Source: Ornithinimicrobium sediminis (GTDB taxonomy: Bacteria; Actinomycetota; Actinomycetes; Actinomycetales; Dermatophilaceae). From it: DNA of 64,000 nucleotides. Below are positions 29,129 through 38,280 of the stretch, one piece after another. The position numbers and the translations under genes were made by a program. A model generated the notes under the pieces. That model ran no database searches and was not told the origin of the DNA. It saw nothing but the letters and a program-made list of their open reading frames with translations. How positions within the stretch are numbered: the stretch's first letter is position 1; each line of letters starts with the position of its first letter. The stretch is from positions 1-64,000 of the forward strand of contig NZ_JAJSDQ010000007.1 in assembly GCF_021272345.1 (NCBI RefSeq), in the 5' to 3' direction.

Positions 29129-31300
29129 TCAGCTGTAGCGGCGCTCGCCGGCCTCGCGACGCGGCCGGTAGCTGGAGCGGCCACCGGTCGGACGGCCGCC
29201 ACCGCGACCGCCCTGGCGGCCTCCGGGACGACCGCCCCGGTAGCCGGGACGACCACCCTGGCGGCGTGGGGGCCGCAGCACGTCGTCGAGGCGGGACTGC
29301 GGGATCACCTCGCCGGACGGCATACGGCCACCGGCGGTCTCGATCACGGCCTGGTCCTCCGGGCCCGCGTTGACCGGCCTGGCGTCCACTCCGGCCGCCT
29401 CGAGCATGCGGCTCAGCTGGCGCTTCTGGTGCGGCAGCGCGAGGGTCACCACGACACCGTCCTCACCGGCACGTGCGGTGCGGCCCGAGCGGTGCAGGTA
29501 GTCCTTGTGGTCCGCCGGCGGGTCCACCTGCAGCACCAGGCTGACGTCGTCGACGTGGATGCCGCGGGCCGCGACGTCGGTGGCCACCAGGACCGGGATC
29601 TCGCTGGCCTTGAACGCCTCCAGCACCCGGGTGCGCTGCGCCTGGTTCAGGCCGCCGTGCAGGGCAGCAGCGAAGACGCCGGACTCGCGCAGCTGCAGCG
29701 CGACGCGGTCGGCGCCGAGCTTGGTGCGCACGAAGACGAGGGTGCGGCCGGTGCGGTTGGCGATGGCCGCCGTGACCGTCTTCTTGTCGTGCGGGTGCAC
29801 GAGGAAGACGTGGTGGTCCATCGTCGACACGCTGGCGCGCGCGTCGTCGGTGGAGTGGGTCACCGGATCGTGCAGGTAGCGTGCCGCGATCTTGTCGACG
29901 CCGTGGTCGAGGGTGGCGGAGAAGAGCAGGCGCTGGCCCGACTCGGGGGTCAGGTCCAGGATCTCCGAGATGGCCTCGACGAAGCCCATCTCGGCCATGT
30001 GGTCGGCCTCGTCCAGGACGGTGATGCGCACGTCCGACAGGTCGGCTGCGCCACGCTCGATGAGGTCGGACAGCCGGCCCGGGGTGGCGACCAGCACGTC
30101 GACACCCTCGTCCAGCGAACGCAGCTGCGGGGTGTAGGACATGCCGCCGGCGATCAGCTGGTGGCGCAGACGCATCGCCGACATGAGCGGCTTCAGCGCG
30201 TCCACGATCTGCATGGCGAGCTCACGGGTCGGCGTCAGGATGACGGCGTGCGGCTTGTGCGGCCGGGCGCGGTCCAGCTCGGCCAGACGGTGCAGGGCCG
30301 GGAGCCCGAACGCCATCGTCTTGCCGGATCCGGTCTGGCCGCGGCCGAGCAGGTCCCGCCCGGCGAGCGCGTCGGGGATGGTCGCGGTCTGGATCGGGAA
30401 CGGGGTCGCGATGCCCTGGCGGGCGAGGGCGGCGACCAGGTCGCCGTGCAGCCCGAGGGCGGCGAAGCCGTTGTCCTCGGTGACCGGCACGGGGCCGGCG
30501 GCGGGACGGGTGGTCATCGGACGCTCCGTCCGGTCGGGGCGCGGAGTGCGCTGGGGGCGGTCGGTGCGCTCATGGCGGTTGGCCTCATGCTCTGCTCGGT
30601 CGCGACGGGAAGGACGTCGGTCGACGTCCTGGCGCTCGCGACGGTCGGGGCGACCGGCGAACTCCTCGCGGTGGGTGCGGAAGGTGTGCTCACGGTGCTC
30701 GGAGCCTCCGTCGCGGCGCCGGTCCTGGCGCTCGCTGCGGTGGCCACGGTCGAAGTCGTTGCGGCGGGGGGCGCCGCCGCGCTCGGGACGGTCGCCGGAG
30801 GAGCGACGCTGCTCACGGTCACCGTATGCCGGGCCCGAGCTGCGGTCGGCGAAGGAACGCGACTGGTCGCGGTCACCGGAGGAACGACGCTGCTCACGGT
30901 CACCGTATGCCGGACGCGAGCTGCGGTCGGCGGAGGACCGGGACTGGTCGCGGTCACCGTAGGAACGACGCTGGTCGCGGTCACCGAAGGAACGCGACTG
31001 GTCACGGTCACCGTAGGAACGACGCTGGTCGCGCTCACCGTAGGAGGGGCTCGTCGTGCGGCCGTCGCGGTAGGCACGGTCCTCGCGGGCCGCCTCGTCG
31101 CGGGCACGCCCGGACGGGCGGTGACCACGGGCCTGACGGGTCCCCTCGCTCCAGCGGGGTGACTTCGTGCGCTCGTCGCCGCCCTGCTGACGGCTCTGGT
31201 CGGGGGTGGGCTCGCCGCGCGACATCCGCGCCGCCTTCTTCTGGGCAGCGGTGTGACGGGGCTTCTTGGGCGCGCCGGAACGCGCGGGCTTCTTGGCCAT
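29129..31300 (-). CDS. DEAD-box RNA helicase with RD-repeat N-terminus and RGG tail
   Basis: Predicted 723-residue ATP-dependent RNA helicase. Residues about 1-285 are a disordered Arg/Asp/Ser-rich domain built partly of a nine-residue repeat (YGDRDQRRS-like). The helicase core follows: GQTGSGKT near 322, PTREL, LDEAD near 429, SAT, and HRSGRTARAG. The C-terminus is an RGG/GGR-rich tail (GGRPGYRGGRPGGRQGG). Such low-complexity arms bind RNA and can drive condensates in related helicases; cold or ribosome-assembly roles are usual. ATG 31300 starts MAKKPARSG; a TTG at 31345 would extend it. No strong ribosome site is seen. Confidence 0.9.
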   Translation of the reverse strand: MAKKPARSGAPKKPRHTAAQKKAARMSRGEPTPDQSRQQGGDERTKSPRWSEGTRQARGHRPSGRARDEAAREDRAYRDGRTTSPSYGERDQRRSYGDRDQSRSFGDRDQRRSYGDRDQSRSSADRSSRPAYGDREQRRSSGDRDQSRSFADRSSGPAYGDREQRRSSGDRPERGGAPRRNDFDRGHRSERQDRRRDGGSEHREHTFRTHREEFAGRPDRRERQDVDRRPSRRDRAEHEANRHERTDRPQRTPRPDRTERPMTTRPAAGPVPVTEDNGFAALGLHGDLVAALARQGIATPFPIQTATIPDALAGRDLLGRGQTGSGKTMAFGLPALHRLAELDRARPHKPHAVILTPTRELAMQIVDALKPLMSAMRLRHQLIAGGMSYTPQLRSLDEGVDVLVATPGRLSDLIERGAADLSDVRITVLDEADHMAEMGFVEAISEILDLTPESGQRLLFSATLDHGVDKIAARYLHDPVTHSTDDARASVSTMDHHVFLVHPHDKKTVTAAIANRTGRTLVFVRTKLGADRVALQLRESGVFAAALHGGLNQAQRTRVLEAFKASEIPVLVATDVAARGIHVDDVSLVLQVDPPADHKDYLHRSGRTARAGEDGVVVTLALPHQKRQLSRMLEAAGVDARPVNAGPEDQAVIETAGGRMPSGEVIPQSRLDDVLRPPRRQGGRPGYRGGRPGGRQGGRGGGRPTGGRSSYRPRREAGERRYS
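30791..31060 (-). repeat. Coding 27-bp minisatellite within the DEAD-box helicase gene
   Basis: Units of 27 bp begin at 30953, 30980, 31007 and 31034 and encode nine-residue blocks of the YGDRDQSRS type. Upstream in the same phase, an 81-bp higher-order unit (three units long) recurs at 30791 and 30872, with a period of exactly 81. All spacings are multiples of three, so copy-number change would preserve the frame. Confidence 0.85.
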
Positions 31301-31483
31301 GAGTGGCAGTGCTCGCTTCGGGTCGTCGAGGTAGGTGCGCCTCAACGCTTCGATGTGAGCGTGACCGGACCAACCCCCAGGCGCGTCTGTCGGCGCCCGA
31401 TGGGCCGCGTGGATCGGATCGTCCCGCGGCGTTGGATGAGCCGCACTGTCGCAGTGCAGCCCCGCAAGGTTACCAGACCGTGA

Positions 31484-31984
31484 TCATCGCTCCGAACCGG
31501 AGCCGAGCACCCGGGCGACCCTGACCTCGAGCTCCTCGAGCTGGGCGGTGACCGGCAGGTCCGTGTCGAGGACGTGCACGGTCAGCACGTCGCCCTCGAG
31601 GGCGACCGAGAGCGTGCCCGGCATGAGGCTGGTGAGGTCGGCGACCGCCACGCGCGGGAGACCGGCGGGCAGCGACAGCCGGTGCTCCACGAGGCCCGGT
31701 GCCAGGTCGAGGGGGCGGCTCAGGGCGCGTCGGGCGACGTCGACGCCGCCCGCGACCGACCGTCCGAGAAACCACGCCACGAGCTGGGCCAGCGCCCAGG
31801 CACGGCGGTGCGGCGGCCCCTGACGTGGCCGCGGCGGCAGCAGCCACAGGCTCGTCCCGGTCGCGAGCGGCACCAGCGCCACGGCATACGTCCATGTCGT
31901 CGGGTCCCCCTCGGTGAGGACCCACCACAGCACGACCATCAGCAGCACCCGCTCGAGAGCCCCGCGCACCAGCACCATGCTCAC
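31484..31984 (-). CDS. mrpE: Mrp-type Na+/H+ antiporter subunit E
   Basis: Predicted 166-residue MrpE/MnhE protein. Two N-terminal hydrophobic segments (about 10-25 and 33-50) are followed by the conserved soluble domain with LAQLVAWFLGRSVAGGVDVARRAL and SLMPGTLSVALEGDVLTVHVLD. GTG 31984 overlaps the upstream antiporter-subunit stop as GTGA; GTG 31987 and ATG 31978 are nearby alternatives. It is the last gene of the eight-gene operon. MrpE is needed for assembly or activity of Mrp complexes that exchange Na+ or other cations for protons. Confidence 0.88.
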   Translation of the reverse strand: MSMVLVRGALERVLLMVVLWWVLTEGDPTTWTYAVALVPLATGTSLWLLPPRPRQGPPHRRAWALAQLVAWFLGRSVAGGVDVARRALSRPLDLAPGLVEHRLSLPAGLPRVAVADLTSLMPGTLSVALEGDVLTVHVLDTDLPVTAQLEELEVRVARVLGSGSER

Positions 31985-33753
31985 CACGCTCCCACGGCCA
32001 GGACGAGCAGGAGCACCGCCAGCAGCACCGCGCCCGAGACCTGCCAGCGCGCCAGCCCCGCGTCACCCGTGGCCGCGAGCGTCGTGGGTGACGGCGACCG
32101 GTCCGCCACGAACAGGCCGGCACGCCCCAGCACCTGCCGCGCACGCGCCACCGCCACCTCGACACGGCGCTCCAGGTGCAGCAGCCGGCGCACCATGGCC
32201 TCCTCCGGGACCAGCAGGTCACCCGGTGGCAGGAGCCGACCGTCCGGATGCGCAGCCCATGCCGGCAGCCGCTCCCGGGCTGACAGCCACCACCCCAGCC
32301 CCGCCAGCCCGAGCCCCAGGAGCACCGGCCACGCCGCGTCCCACAGGGTGACCGGCTCCAGGCCCGGCACCGACTCGACCGGCACCCAGCGCCCGGCCAG
32401 CAACCAGGTCAGCGTGATCCCACCGACGACGAGCACCGACCAGGCCACCAAGGTCGCCAGATCTCCCGGACGCTCGTCGCGCCTGCCCCGCAGCAGCAGC
32501 CAGCCGCCGCGTGCCAGCAGCAGTGTCGAGCCGGTCCCCACCAGCGGCAGCAGCAGGGCGAGGTCGACCCCGAGCACCGTCGCGGACCCGACGGACTGCT
32601 TGGCGGCATACTTCGCCACCGCTCCGCTGCTCAGCGGCGCCCCGGCGACCGCCAGGGCGGCGACGCCGAGCCCCACCAGCACCCAGGGACGCGCCGGACC
32701 GGCGCCGTGCGCCCGCCACACCCCCACGCCGAGGAAGAGCGCACCCTTGGCCAGGCCGTGGTGGACCGCGTAGAGCACGGCGGCCACGACGCACGCCTCC
32801 GCCAGGTCCGGCCTGGCCAGCGCGACCCCGACGAGCACGGACAGGAAGCCCATCTGGCTGATGCTGCTGTAGGCCAGCGCCACCTTGGGGTCTGCCTGGA
32901 GCAGACCCGCGGGCACCGCCAGGAACGCCCCGAGCACGGCCAGCACGACCAGGGTGGCCCCCCACCCGGGCATGGCCACCTCGCCCAGCGGCAGGTAGCG
33001 CAGCCAGCCGACCAGCCCGGCTTTGAGCATCGCACCGGACAGGACCGCGCTGGCCGCCGGCGGCGCCGCAGGGTGGGCCAGCGGCAGCCAGACGTGCAGG
33101 GGCACCGTGCCGGCCTTGACGCCGAAGCCGAGCAGCAACAGCAGCACGATCACGCCACGCGCCTCGGAGCCTGCCACCACGTCCGCGGCGTCCGCGACGA
33201 GCAGACCACCCTCCTGCACCACGAGCAGCAGGCCGGCGAGGATGAACATCTCACTGGCCACCGCCAGGACGATGTAGACCCGTCCCGCTCGCCGGGCCGA
33301 GGCGGTGTTCTCGTGCACGACCAGGCCGTATGCCGCGAGGCTCATCACGGTGAAGCACAGGTAGAAGGTCACCGTGTCGGCGGCGACGAAGACGCCTGCG
33401 TTGCCGACGAAGCTCATGAGCAGGAAGCCGCTGAGCACCGGGGCCCTGGTCGTGCGTCCGGGCCGCACCGCCACCAGCGCGACGCCGTAGAGCAGCACCG
33501 CGAGCAGCAGCAGCGGGCGGCCGAGCTCGTCGACCTCCAGGCGCGTGCCCAGGACCAGCCAGGGCACGTCGACCGCTCCGGCGCGCGGCCCGGCGAGCGC
33601 CAGCAGGCCGGCGGGCAGCACGGCCAGCGGTGCCCACCGCACGAGGGTGGTGCGCCCTCGTGCGGAGACCTCGCGCGGTCCGAGTCCCACGACGGCCAGC
33701 AGGAGCACCGTCGTCACGGGAGCGAGCACCGCCACCACCCACAGCGCACTCAT
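31981..33753 (-). CDS. Third antiporter-like subunit (complex I subunit 5-like / MrpD-related)
   Basis: Predicted 590-residue polytopic protein of the proton-conducting transporter family. The helix-7 region FGVKAGTVPLHVWLPLAHP keeps the key lysine, and a further LKAGLVGWLR is present. In the helix-5 region, where relatives have FFELMSL with a proton-path glutamate, this protein has CFTVMSLAAYG, so that acid is missing. A C-terminal extension from about residue 490 has a charged helix (LLHLERRVEVAVARARQV) and one last membrane segment. It overlaps both neighbours by 4 nt. It may be a structural or altered-path subunit. Confidence 0.85.
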   Translation of the reverse strand: MSALWVVAVLAPVTTVLLLAVVGLGPREVSARGRTTLVRWAPLAVLPAGLLALAGPRAGAVDVPWLVLGTRLEVDELGRPLLLLAVLLYGVALVAVRPGRTTRAPVLSGFLLMSFVGNAGVFVAADTVTFYLCFTVMSLAAYGLVVHENTASARRAGRVYIVLAVASEMFILAGLLLVVQEGGLLVADAADVVAGSEARGVIVLLLLLGFGVKAGTVPLHVWLPLAHPAAPPAASAVLSGAMLKAGLVGWLRYLPLGEVAMPGWGATLVVLAVLGAFLAVPAGLLQADPKVALAYSSISQMGFLSVLVGVALARPDLAEACVVAAVLYAVHHGLAKGALFLGVGVWRAHGAGPARPWVLVGLGVAALAVAGAPLSSGAVAKYAAKQSVGSATVLGVDLALLLPLVGTGSTLLLARGGWLLLRGRRDERPGDLATLVAWSVLVVGGITLTWLLAGRWVPVESVPGLEPVTLWDAAWPVLLGLGLAGLGWWLSARERLPAWAAHPDGRLLPPGDLLVPEEAMVRRLLHLERRVEVAVARARQVLGRAGLFVADRSPSPTTLAATGDAGLARWQVSGAVLLAVLLLVLAVGAW

Positions 33754-35279
33754 CCGTAGCTCAGCTCCGCGATGAAGCGCGCCATGTCCAGGGGCGCGTA
33801 GGGCGCGGCGGCCAGCAGACCCGCTGCCAGGGCCAGAACGGCGGTGACCACGGCAGGCAGGAGCAGGGCCTTGGGCGCCTCGACCGCCGGCCGCTCACGT
33901 CGCTGCTCGACGTGCCACTGCACCCCCTCCTCGGGGGTCCGGAGCCACAGGGCGTAGACGACCGGCAGGAAGTAGGCGGCGTTGAGCAGGCTGCTGAGGA
34001 CCAGCACCACGACGACCCAGGACTGCCCGGCCTCGATGGAGCCCAGGCCCAGCTGCCACTTGGAGACGAAGCCTGCCATCGGCGGCAGCCCGATCATGCC
34101 GAGCGCGGCGACGGTGAAGGCCGCACTGGTGAGGGGCATCCGGCGGCCCACCCCCGGCAGCTCGCTCACCTTGTGCAGGGAGAGCACCTCGGCGAAGAGC
34201 CCGGCGCAGAAGAAGAGCGTGATCTTCATCAGGCCCTGGTGGACGATGTGGACCACGCCGCCGGTCGTCGCGAGCACGCTCACCATCGAGACACCCAGCG
34301 TCACGTACGCCACCTGGCTGACGGTGGAGTAGGCCAGACGCCCCTTGATGCTGTCCTGGCGCAACGCCCGCACGGAGCCGTAGACGATGGTGACGCAGGC
34401 CAGCAGCATGAGCGGGAGAAGGACCCCCAGCGCCTGCGCCACCTCCGGGCCGTAGGTGTGGTGGACCAGCCGCACGATGCCGAAGACCCCGGCCTTCACC
34501 ACGGCGACCGCGTGCAGCAGCGCGCTCACCGGGGCCGGCGCCACCATGGCCTTCGGCAGCCAGCCGTGCAGGGGCACCAGTGCCGCCTTCACGGCGAGCC
34601 CGGTGAGGATCGTGCCGAACACGAGCGTGGCCACCACCGGCTGCTCCTGCGCCAGGCGGGCGACCTCCTCCACGCCGCCGTCGGTGAACTCCACGGGCCC
34701 GACCAGGCTGGTCAGCCACGCGACGCCGAGGAGCAGCACCACGCCCCCGGTCAGGGTGTACGCAAGGTAGGTGCGAGCACCCGCCAGCGCCTCGGGGGTC
34801 TGGCGGTGGGCCACGAGAGGGTAGGTGGCCAGGGTGAGCAGCTCGTAGAAGATGAGGAAGGTGACCCAGTTGCCCGACAGGGCGATGCCGGTGGAAGCGG
34901 TGACGCACAGGCTGAAGAAGCCGAAGAAGCGGCTGCGGTGCGGCGCCTGCTCGAAGTAGCCGATCGCGAAGACGGTCGTGACCAGCCACAGCACCGCCGA
35001 CAGCCCGGCGAAGAAGAGGGACAGCGGCTCGGCGCGCAGCACCAGGTCGATGCCGGGGACCAGGGTCGAGCGCCACTCCAGCCGGGTGCCCCCGACGACC
35101 GGCGGCACGAGCCAGATGACCAGGCCCACCTTGGCCAGCGCGCCGCCGAGGTTCAGCACGGTGCGCAGCCGCACCTGCTCCTCGCGCAGGAAGAAGATGA
35201 GCACCGCCGGCGTCAGGGAGGCCAGCAGCATGACGAGCGGGACGAGGTCGTTCTGGACGGGCACCTCCCCGGGGGTCAC
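33750..35279 (-). CDS. mrpD: Second antiporter-like subunit, MrpD type
   Basis: Predicted 509-residue protein with about 14 helices of the NuoM/NuoN/MrpD family. Helix-5 glutamate (IFYELLTLATYPLVAH) and helix-7 lysine (LAVKAALVPLHGWLPKAM) are both present, with the second lysine segment VVKAGVFGIVRL. GTG 35279 overlaps the upstream subunit stop by 4 nt, and its TGA overlaps the next ATG by 4 nt. Expected to contribute one proton or cation path in the Mrp-type complex. Confidence 0.9.
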   Translation of the reverse strand: MTPGEVPVQNDLVPLVMLLASLTPAVLIFFLREEQVRLRTVLNLGGALAKVGLVIWLVPPVVGGTRLEWRSTLVPGIDLVLRAEPLSLFFAGLSAVLWLVTTVFAIGYFEQAPHRSRFFGFFSLCVTASTGIALSGNWVTFLIFYELLTLATYPLVAHRQTPEALAGARTYLAYTLTGGVVLLLGVAWLTSLVGPVEFTDGGVEEVARLAQEQPVVATLVFGTILTGLAVKAALVPLHGWLPKAMVAPAPVSALLHAVAVVKAGVFGIVRLVHHTYGPEVAQALGVLLPLMLLACVTIVYGSVRALRQDSIKGRLAYSTVSQVAYVTLGVSMVSVLATTGGVVHIVHQGLMKITLFFCAGLFAEVLSLHKVSELPGVGRRMPLTSAAFTVAALGMIGLPPMAGFVSKWQLGLGSIEAGQSWVVVVLVLSSLLNAAYFLPVVYALWLRTPEEGVQWHVEQRRERPAVEAPKALLLPAVVTAVLALAAGLLAAAPYAPLDMARFIAELSYG

Positions 35280-36757
35280 GGCAGGCTCCCCAGGACGGAC
35301 CCGACCTCGACCAGGGCCAGCAGCTCGACCGAGCGCAGCCCCAGCGCCACCGCCAGCACGGCCAGCACCAGGGGTGCCACCACCATCCGGCGGGCCACCG
35401 GCCGCAGCTCGACCAGCTCGTCGGCGCGCTGCGGCTCGTCGAACATCGCCCGCAGTCCGGCGGCGGTGTAGGCGAAGGTCAGCAGGCCACCGACCAGCAG
35501 CACCGGCACCCACCACCACTGGCCCGCCGCCAGGGCGGCCTGCACCAGCTGCCACTTGCCGACGAAGGCCAGCGTCGGCGGCAGCCCGGCCAGGCACACG
35601 CCCGACAGGGCGAAGGTCATCGCGACCGCCGGCATACGGGTGACCGCGCCGTGCAGGTCGTCCAGCCGGTCGGAGCCGTGGGCCCGCGCCAGGGTGCCCG
35701 CGCTCATGAACATCGCCGACTTGGCCAGCCCGTGCGCCACCACCAGGGCGGCCACCCCTGACCAGGCCAGCCTCGCCGCGTCCGCCTCCGCCGCCCCGGC
35801 CGGCGCGGCCAGGCCGGGCACCGCCAGGGGCAGGAGCAGGAACAGGTAGCCCACCTGGGCCACCGTGGAGTAGGCGACCATGCGCTTGAGGTGGGTCTGG
35901 CGCAGCGCGACCACGGCGGCCCAGACGACACCGACCGCGCCGAGGACACCGACCAGGGTGGCCACCGCCATCGCGCCGTCCGCACCCGGGAGGCCGAACC
36001 ACAGCCGCACCACGACGTAGAACGAGGCCTTGACGACCAGGGCCGACAGCAGCGGGCTCACGGCCGCGGGCGCACCCGAGTGCGCCGGCGGCAGCCAGGC
36101 GTGCAGCGGGAACAGCGCGGTCTTCAGGGCCATCCCGACGGTCATGAGGCTTAGGGCCGTGACCATGACCACCCCGCCCTCGAGCCGCTGCCCGGCGGTG
36201 GCGATGTCGAGGGTCGCGGTCTCGGCATACACCAGACCCACCCCGAGCAGGTAGGCCAGCGAGCCCAGCACAGCCACGAACAGGTAGCGCAGTGCGGCGG
36301 CCAGGGCCGCCGGACCGCCGAGGGCGACCAGGCCCACCGCGCCCAGGCCGACCAGCTCCAGGGCGACGTAGGTGTTGAACAGGTCGGCGGCGAGGTAGAC
36401 CGCGTTGAGCCCCGCCCACAGCACCAGCCAGACCGGCCAGAACAGTGCACCACCACGGGCCGCGGCCGAGCCGGAGGCGTAGACGCTGACGAACGCACCG
36501 ACCACACCGGTCAGCAGGACCATGAGGGCGCTGAGGCCGTCGGCCCGCAGCCCGATCCCCAGAGGGATGCTCCAGTCCCCCAGCGCCGCCTCCAGCACGC
36601 CGGAGCTGCCGACCTCCAGGGCCAGGAGCACCGACCCGGCCCCCAGCGCGAGGGCCACGACCAGCCCGACGCGCCCGGCAGCGCGCGCGGGCAGCAGTGC
36701 CGTCACGACGGCGGCCCCGAGGGGCACCAGCACCAGGGCGGCGAGCAGGTCACTCAT
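35276..36757 (-). CDS. mrpD: First antiporter-like subunit, MrpD type
   Basis: Predicted 493-residue polytopic antiporter-like subunit. The helix-5 acid (YVALELVGLGAVGLV) and helix-7 lysine (GMALKTALFPLHAWLPPAHS) are intact; VVKASFYVVVRLWF marks the next lysine helix. ATG 36757 overlaps the mrpC stop by 8 nt. With the two following subunits it gives the operon three large channel subunits, whereas standard Mrp operons have one MrpA and one MrpD. Confidence 0.9.
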   Translation of the reverse strand: MSDLLAALVLVPLGAAVVTALLPARAAGRVGLVVALALGAGSVLLALEVGSSGVLEAALGDWSIPLGIGLRADGLSALMVLLTGVVGAFVSVYASGSAAARGGALFWPVWLVLWAGLNAVYLAADLFNTYVALELVGLGAVGLVALGGPAALAAALRYLFVAVLGSLAYLLGVGLVYAETATLDIATAGQRLEGGVVMVTALSLMTVGMALKTALFPLHAWLPPAHSGAPAAVSPLLSALVVKASFYVVVRLWFGLPGADGAMAVATLVGVLGAVGVVWAAVVALRQTHLKRMVAYSTVAQVGYLFLLLPLAVPGLAAPAGAAEADAARLAWSGVAALVVAHGLAKSAMFMSAGTLARAHGSDRLDDLHGAVTRMPAVAMTFALSGVCLAGLPPTLAFVGKWQLVQAALAAGQWWWVPVLLVGGLLTFAYTAAGLRAMFDEPQRADELVELRPVARRMVVAPLVLAVLAVALGLRSVELLALVEVGSVLGSLP

Positions 36758-37049
36758 GGCTCGCCTGCCGGTCCTGCTCGTCACGCTCGACCCGTCGCAC
36801 CATGGCGAGCGCGAGGCCGGTGACGCTCACCGTGATGACGATGCCGGTCAGCACCAGGGCGTGCAGCACGGAGTCCGGCTCCTCGGGGTTGCTGCGGTAG
36901 GCCACGGCGACGAGCACCATGAGCACCCCGCTGCCGGCGACGTTGAGCGCCACCACGCGCCGCAGGTGGTCCCCCGTCAGCACCAGCCGAACCGTGCCGA
37001 GCACCGCCAGCCCGACCCCCAGCAGGAGGAAGACGTCGCCGTCCGTCAC
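36750..37049 (-). CDS. mrpC: Mrp-type Na+/H+ antiporter subunit C (NuoK-like)
   Basis: Predicted 99-residue protein with three membrane helices, the size and layout of MrpC/NuoK. Conserved features are LNVAGSGVLMVLVAVAYR and the HALVLTGIVITVSVTGLALAM helix that carries the PxxHALVLTxIVI-like family pattern. GTG 37049 overlaps the MrpB-type stop as GTGA. It is homologous to the small proton-path subunit of respiratory complex I. Confidence 0.9.
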   Translation of the reverse strand: MTDGDVFLLLGVGLAVLGTVRLVLTGDHLRRVVALNVAGSGVLMVLVAVAYRSNPEEPDSVLHALVLTGIVITVSVTGLALAMVRRVERDEQDRQASHE

Positions 37050-38002
37050 GGTTCCTCACCCCGCCCGGTCCCCGCGGCGGGGCGTCGACCGGCGACGAAC
37101 AGGACCGCCAGGCAGGCGCCGATGCTCACGGTGAGGACCGCCTCGAGCAGCAGGATGACGGTGCCCTGCCACGGCTCCGCCAGCACCAGCCAGCCCTGGC
37201 CCAGGGCGACGGTGACGTAGCCCAGCGTCAGGAACGCGGCCAGTCCGACGAGGACCGCGGGCCGCAGCCACCGGCCCGTCGGCACCGCGAGACGTATGCC
37301 GCCGAGCCGGAGCAGGATCAGGGCACCGGCCAGGAGCGCCCCGGCCTGGAAGGCACCGCCGGGCCGGGACGACCCGGCGACCAGCAGCCAGCCGGCTCCC
37401 AGGACGATGACCGGCACCGCCAGGCGCACCAGCGCGTCCGGCACGGGCGAGGCGGCGCCGGGCGCCGGCACCGTCTCGAGCCTTCCGTCGCGGTGCAGCG
37501 ACAGGACCACGACCACGGCCAGCGTCAGGACCGCGACCTCGAGCAGGGTGTCGTAGGCGCGGAAGGCGAGCAGGACGGCGGTGACCGGGTGGCTGACACC
37601 GCTGTCGTCGGTCCGGTCGAGGACGGTAGGCCCCAGCCCGGTCCCAGGCTCGACGGGACCTGCCTGCAACGCGGCCGCCCCGAGGAGCACGACCAGGCCG
37701 GCTCCGGCGACAGCACCGAGCAGTGGCATCAGCCAGCGTGGGCCCACCCGCCGGTCCGGGCCGCGCCGGGGTCGCTCGGTGACCGCGTCGAGCAGCAGGG
37801 CGCCGGTGACCCCTGCCGCGATCGCCGCCTCCGCCAAGGCCACGTCCGGCGCTCCCAGGCGTGCCCAGACCACGGCCAGCACGAGGCCGAAGACGAGGAA
37901 CATCATCACCGAGGCCACACGCCCAGGCACGAAGAGAGCCAGCCCGGCACTGACCAGGACCGCCGTGACCAGCACGAGGTCGAGCACCAGCCCCACCGTC
38001 AT
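37046..38002 (-). CDS. mrpB: DUF4040 (MrpA C-terminal/MbhD)-MrpB fusion subunit
   Basis: Predicted 318-residue membrane protein. Residues about 1-75 carry the DUF4040 signature LGAPDVALAEAAIAAGVTGA, which in standard Mrp systems is at the C-terminus of MrpA and in hydrogenase complexes is MbhD. The rest is MnhB-like, with the SSRPGGAFQAGALLAGALILL motif. So this operon carries the MrpA tail fused to MrpB instead of a full-length MrpA. ATG 38002 overlaps the mrpG stop by 4 nt. Confidence 0.85.
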   Translation of the reverse strand: MTVGLVLDLVLVTAVLVSAGLALFVPGRVASVMMFLVFGLVLAVVWARLGAPDVALAEAAIAAGVTGALLLDAVTERPRRGPDRRVGPRWLMPLLGAVAGAGLVVLLGAAALQAGPVEPGTGLGPTVLDRTDDSGVSHPVTAVLLAFRAYDTLLEVAVLTLAVVVVLSLHRDGRLETVPAPGAASPVPDALVRLAVPVIVLGAGWLLVAGSSRPGGAFQAGALLAGALILLRLGGIRLAVPTGRWLRPAVLVGLAAFLTLGYVTVALGQGWLVLAEPWQGTVILLLEAVLTVSIGACLAVLFVAGRRPAAGTGRGEEP

Positions 38003-38280
38003 GTCTGCTCCTCCGGGGCGTCACGCCCGAGCAGGTGGCTGCTGGTCGCCGCCGCGACGAGGGCCAGCGCCCAGATCAGGAGGAGCTTGGCGGCCTCGGC
38101 CACCGAACCGGCCTGTGGCACCAGGGCCAGGACGACCAGCCCGAGGCCGAGGTTGTCGGCCTTGGTCAGGGCGTGCAGGCGGGTGCGGAGGTCCGGGAAG
38201 CGCAGGAGGCCCAGCGTCCCCACCGCGAAGAAGGCGCACCCGGCCACCAGGAGCAGCCCGGTGAGCACGTCCAGGATCAC
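37999..38280 (-). CDS. mrpG: Mrp-type Na+/H+ antiporter subunit G
   Basis: Predicted 93-residue protein with three helices. The family motif GTLGLLRFPDLRTRLHALTKADNLG is clear (residues about 21-45). GTG 38280 overlaps the mrpF stop as GTGA. MrpG is a small essential membrane subunit of the Mrp complex and corresponds to MbhC in membrane-bound hydrogenases. Confidence 0.92.
   Translation of the reverse strand: MILDVLTGLLLVAGCAFFAVGTLGLLRFPDLRTRLHALTKADNLGLGLVVLALVPQAGSVAEAAKLLLIWALALVAAATSSHLLGRDAPEEQT

Noticed and set aside
33750-36419. An 889-codon antiporter subunit
   Set aside because: Only the part from GTG 35279 has family sequence; the rest shadows the previous subunit in another frame.
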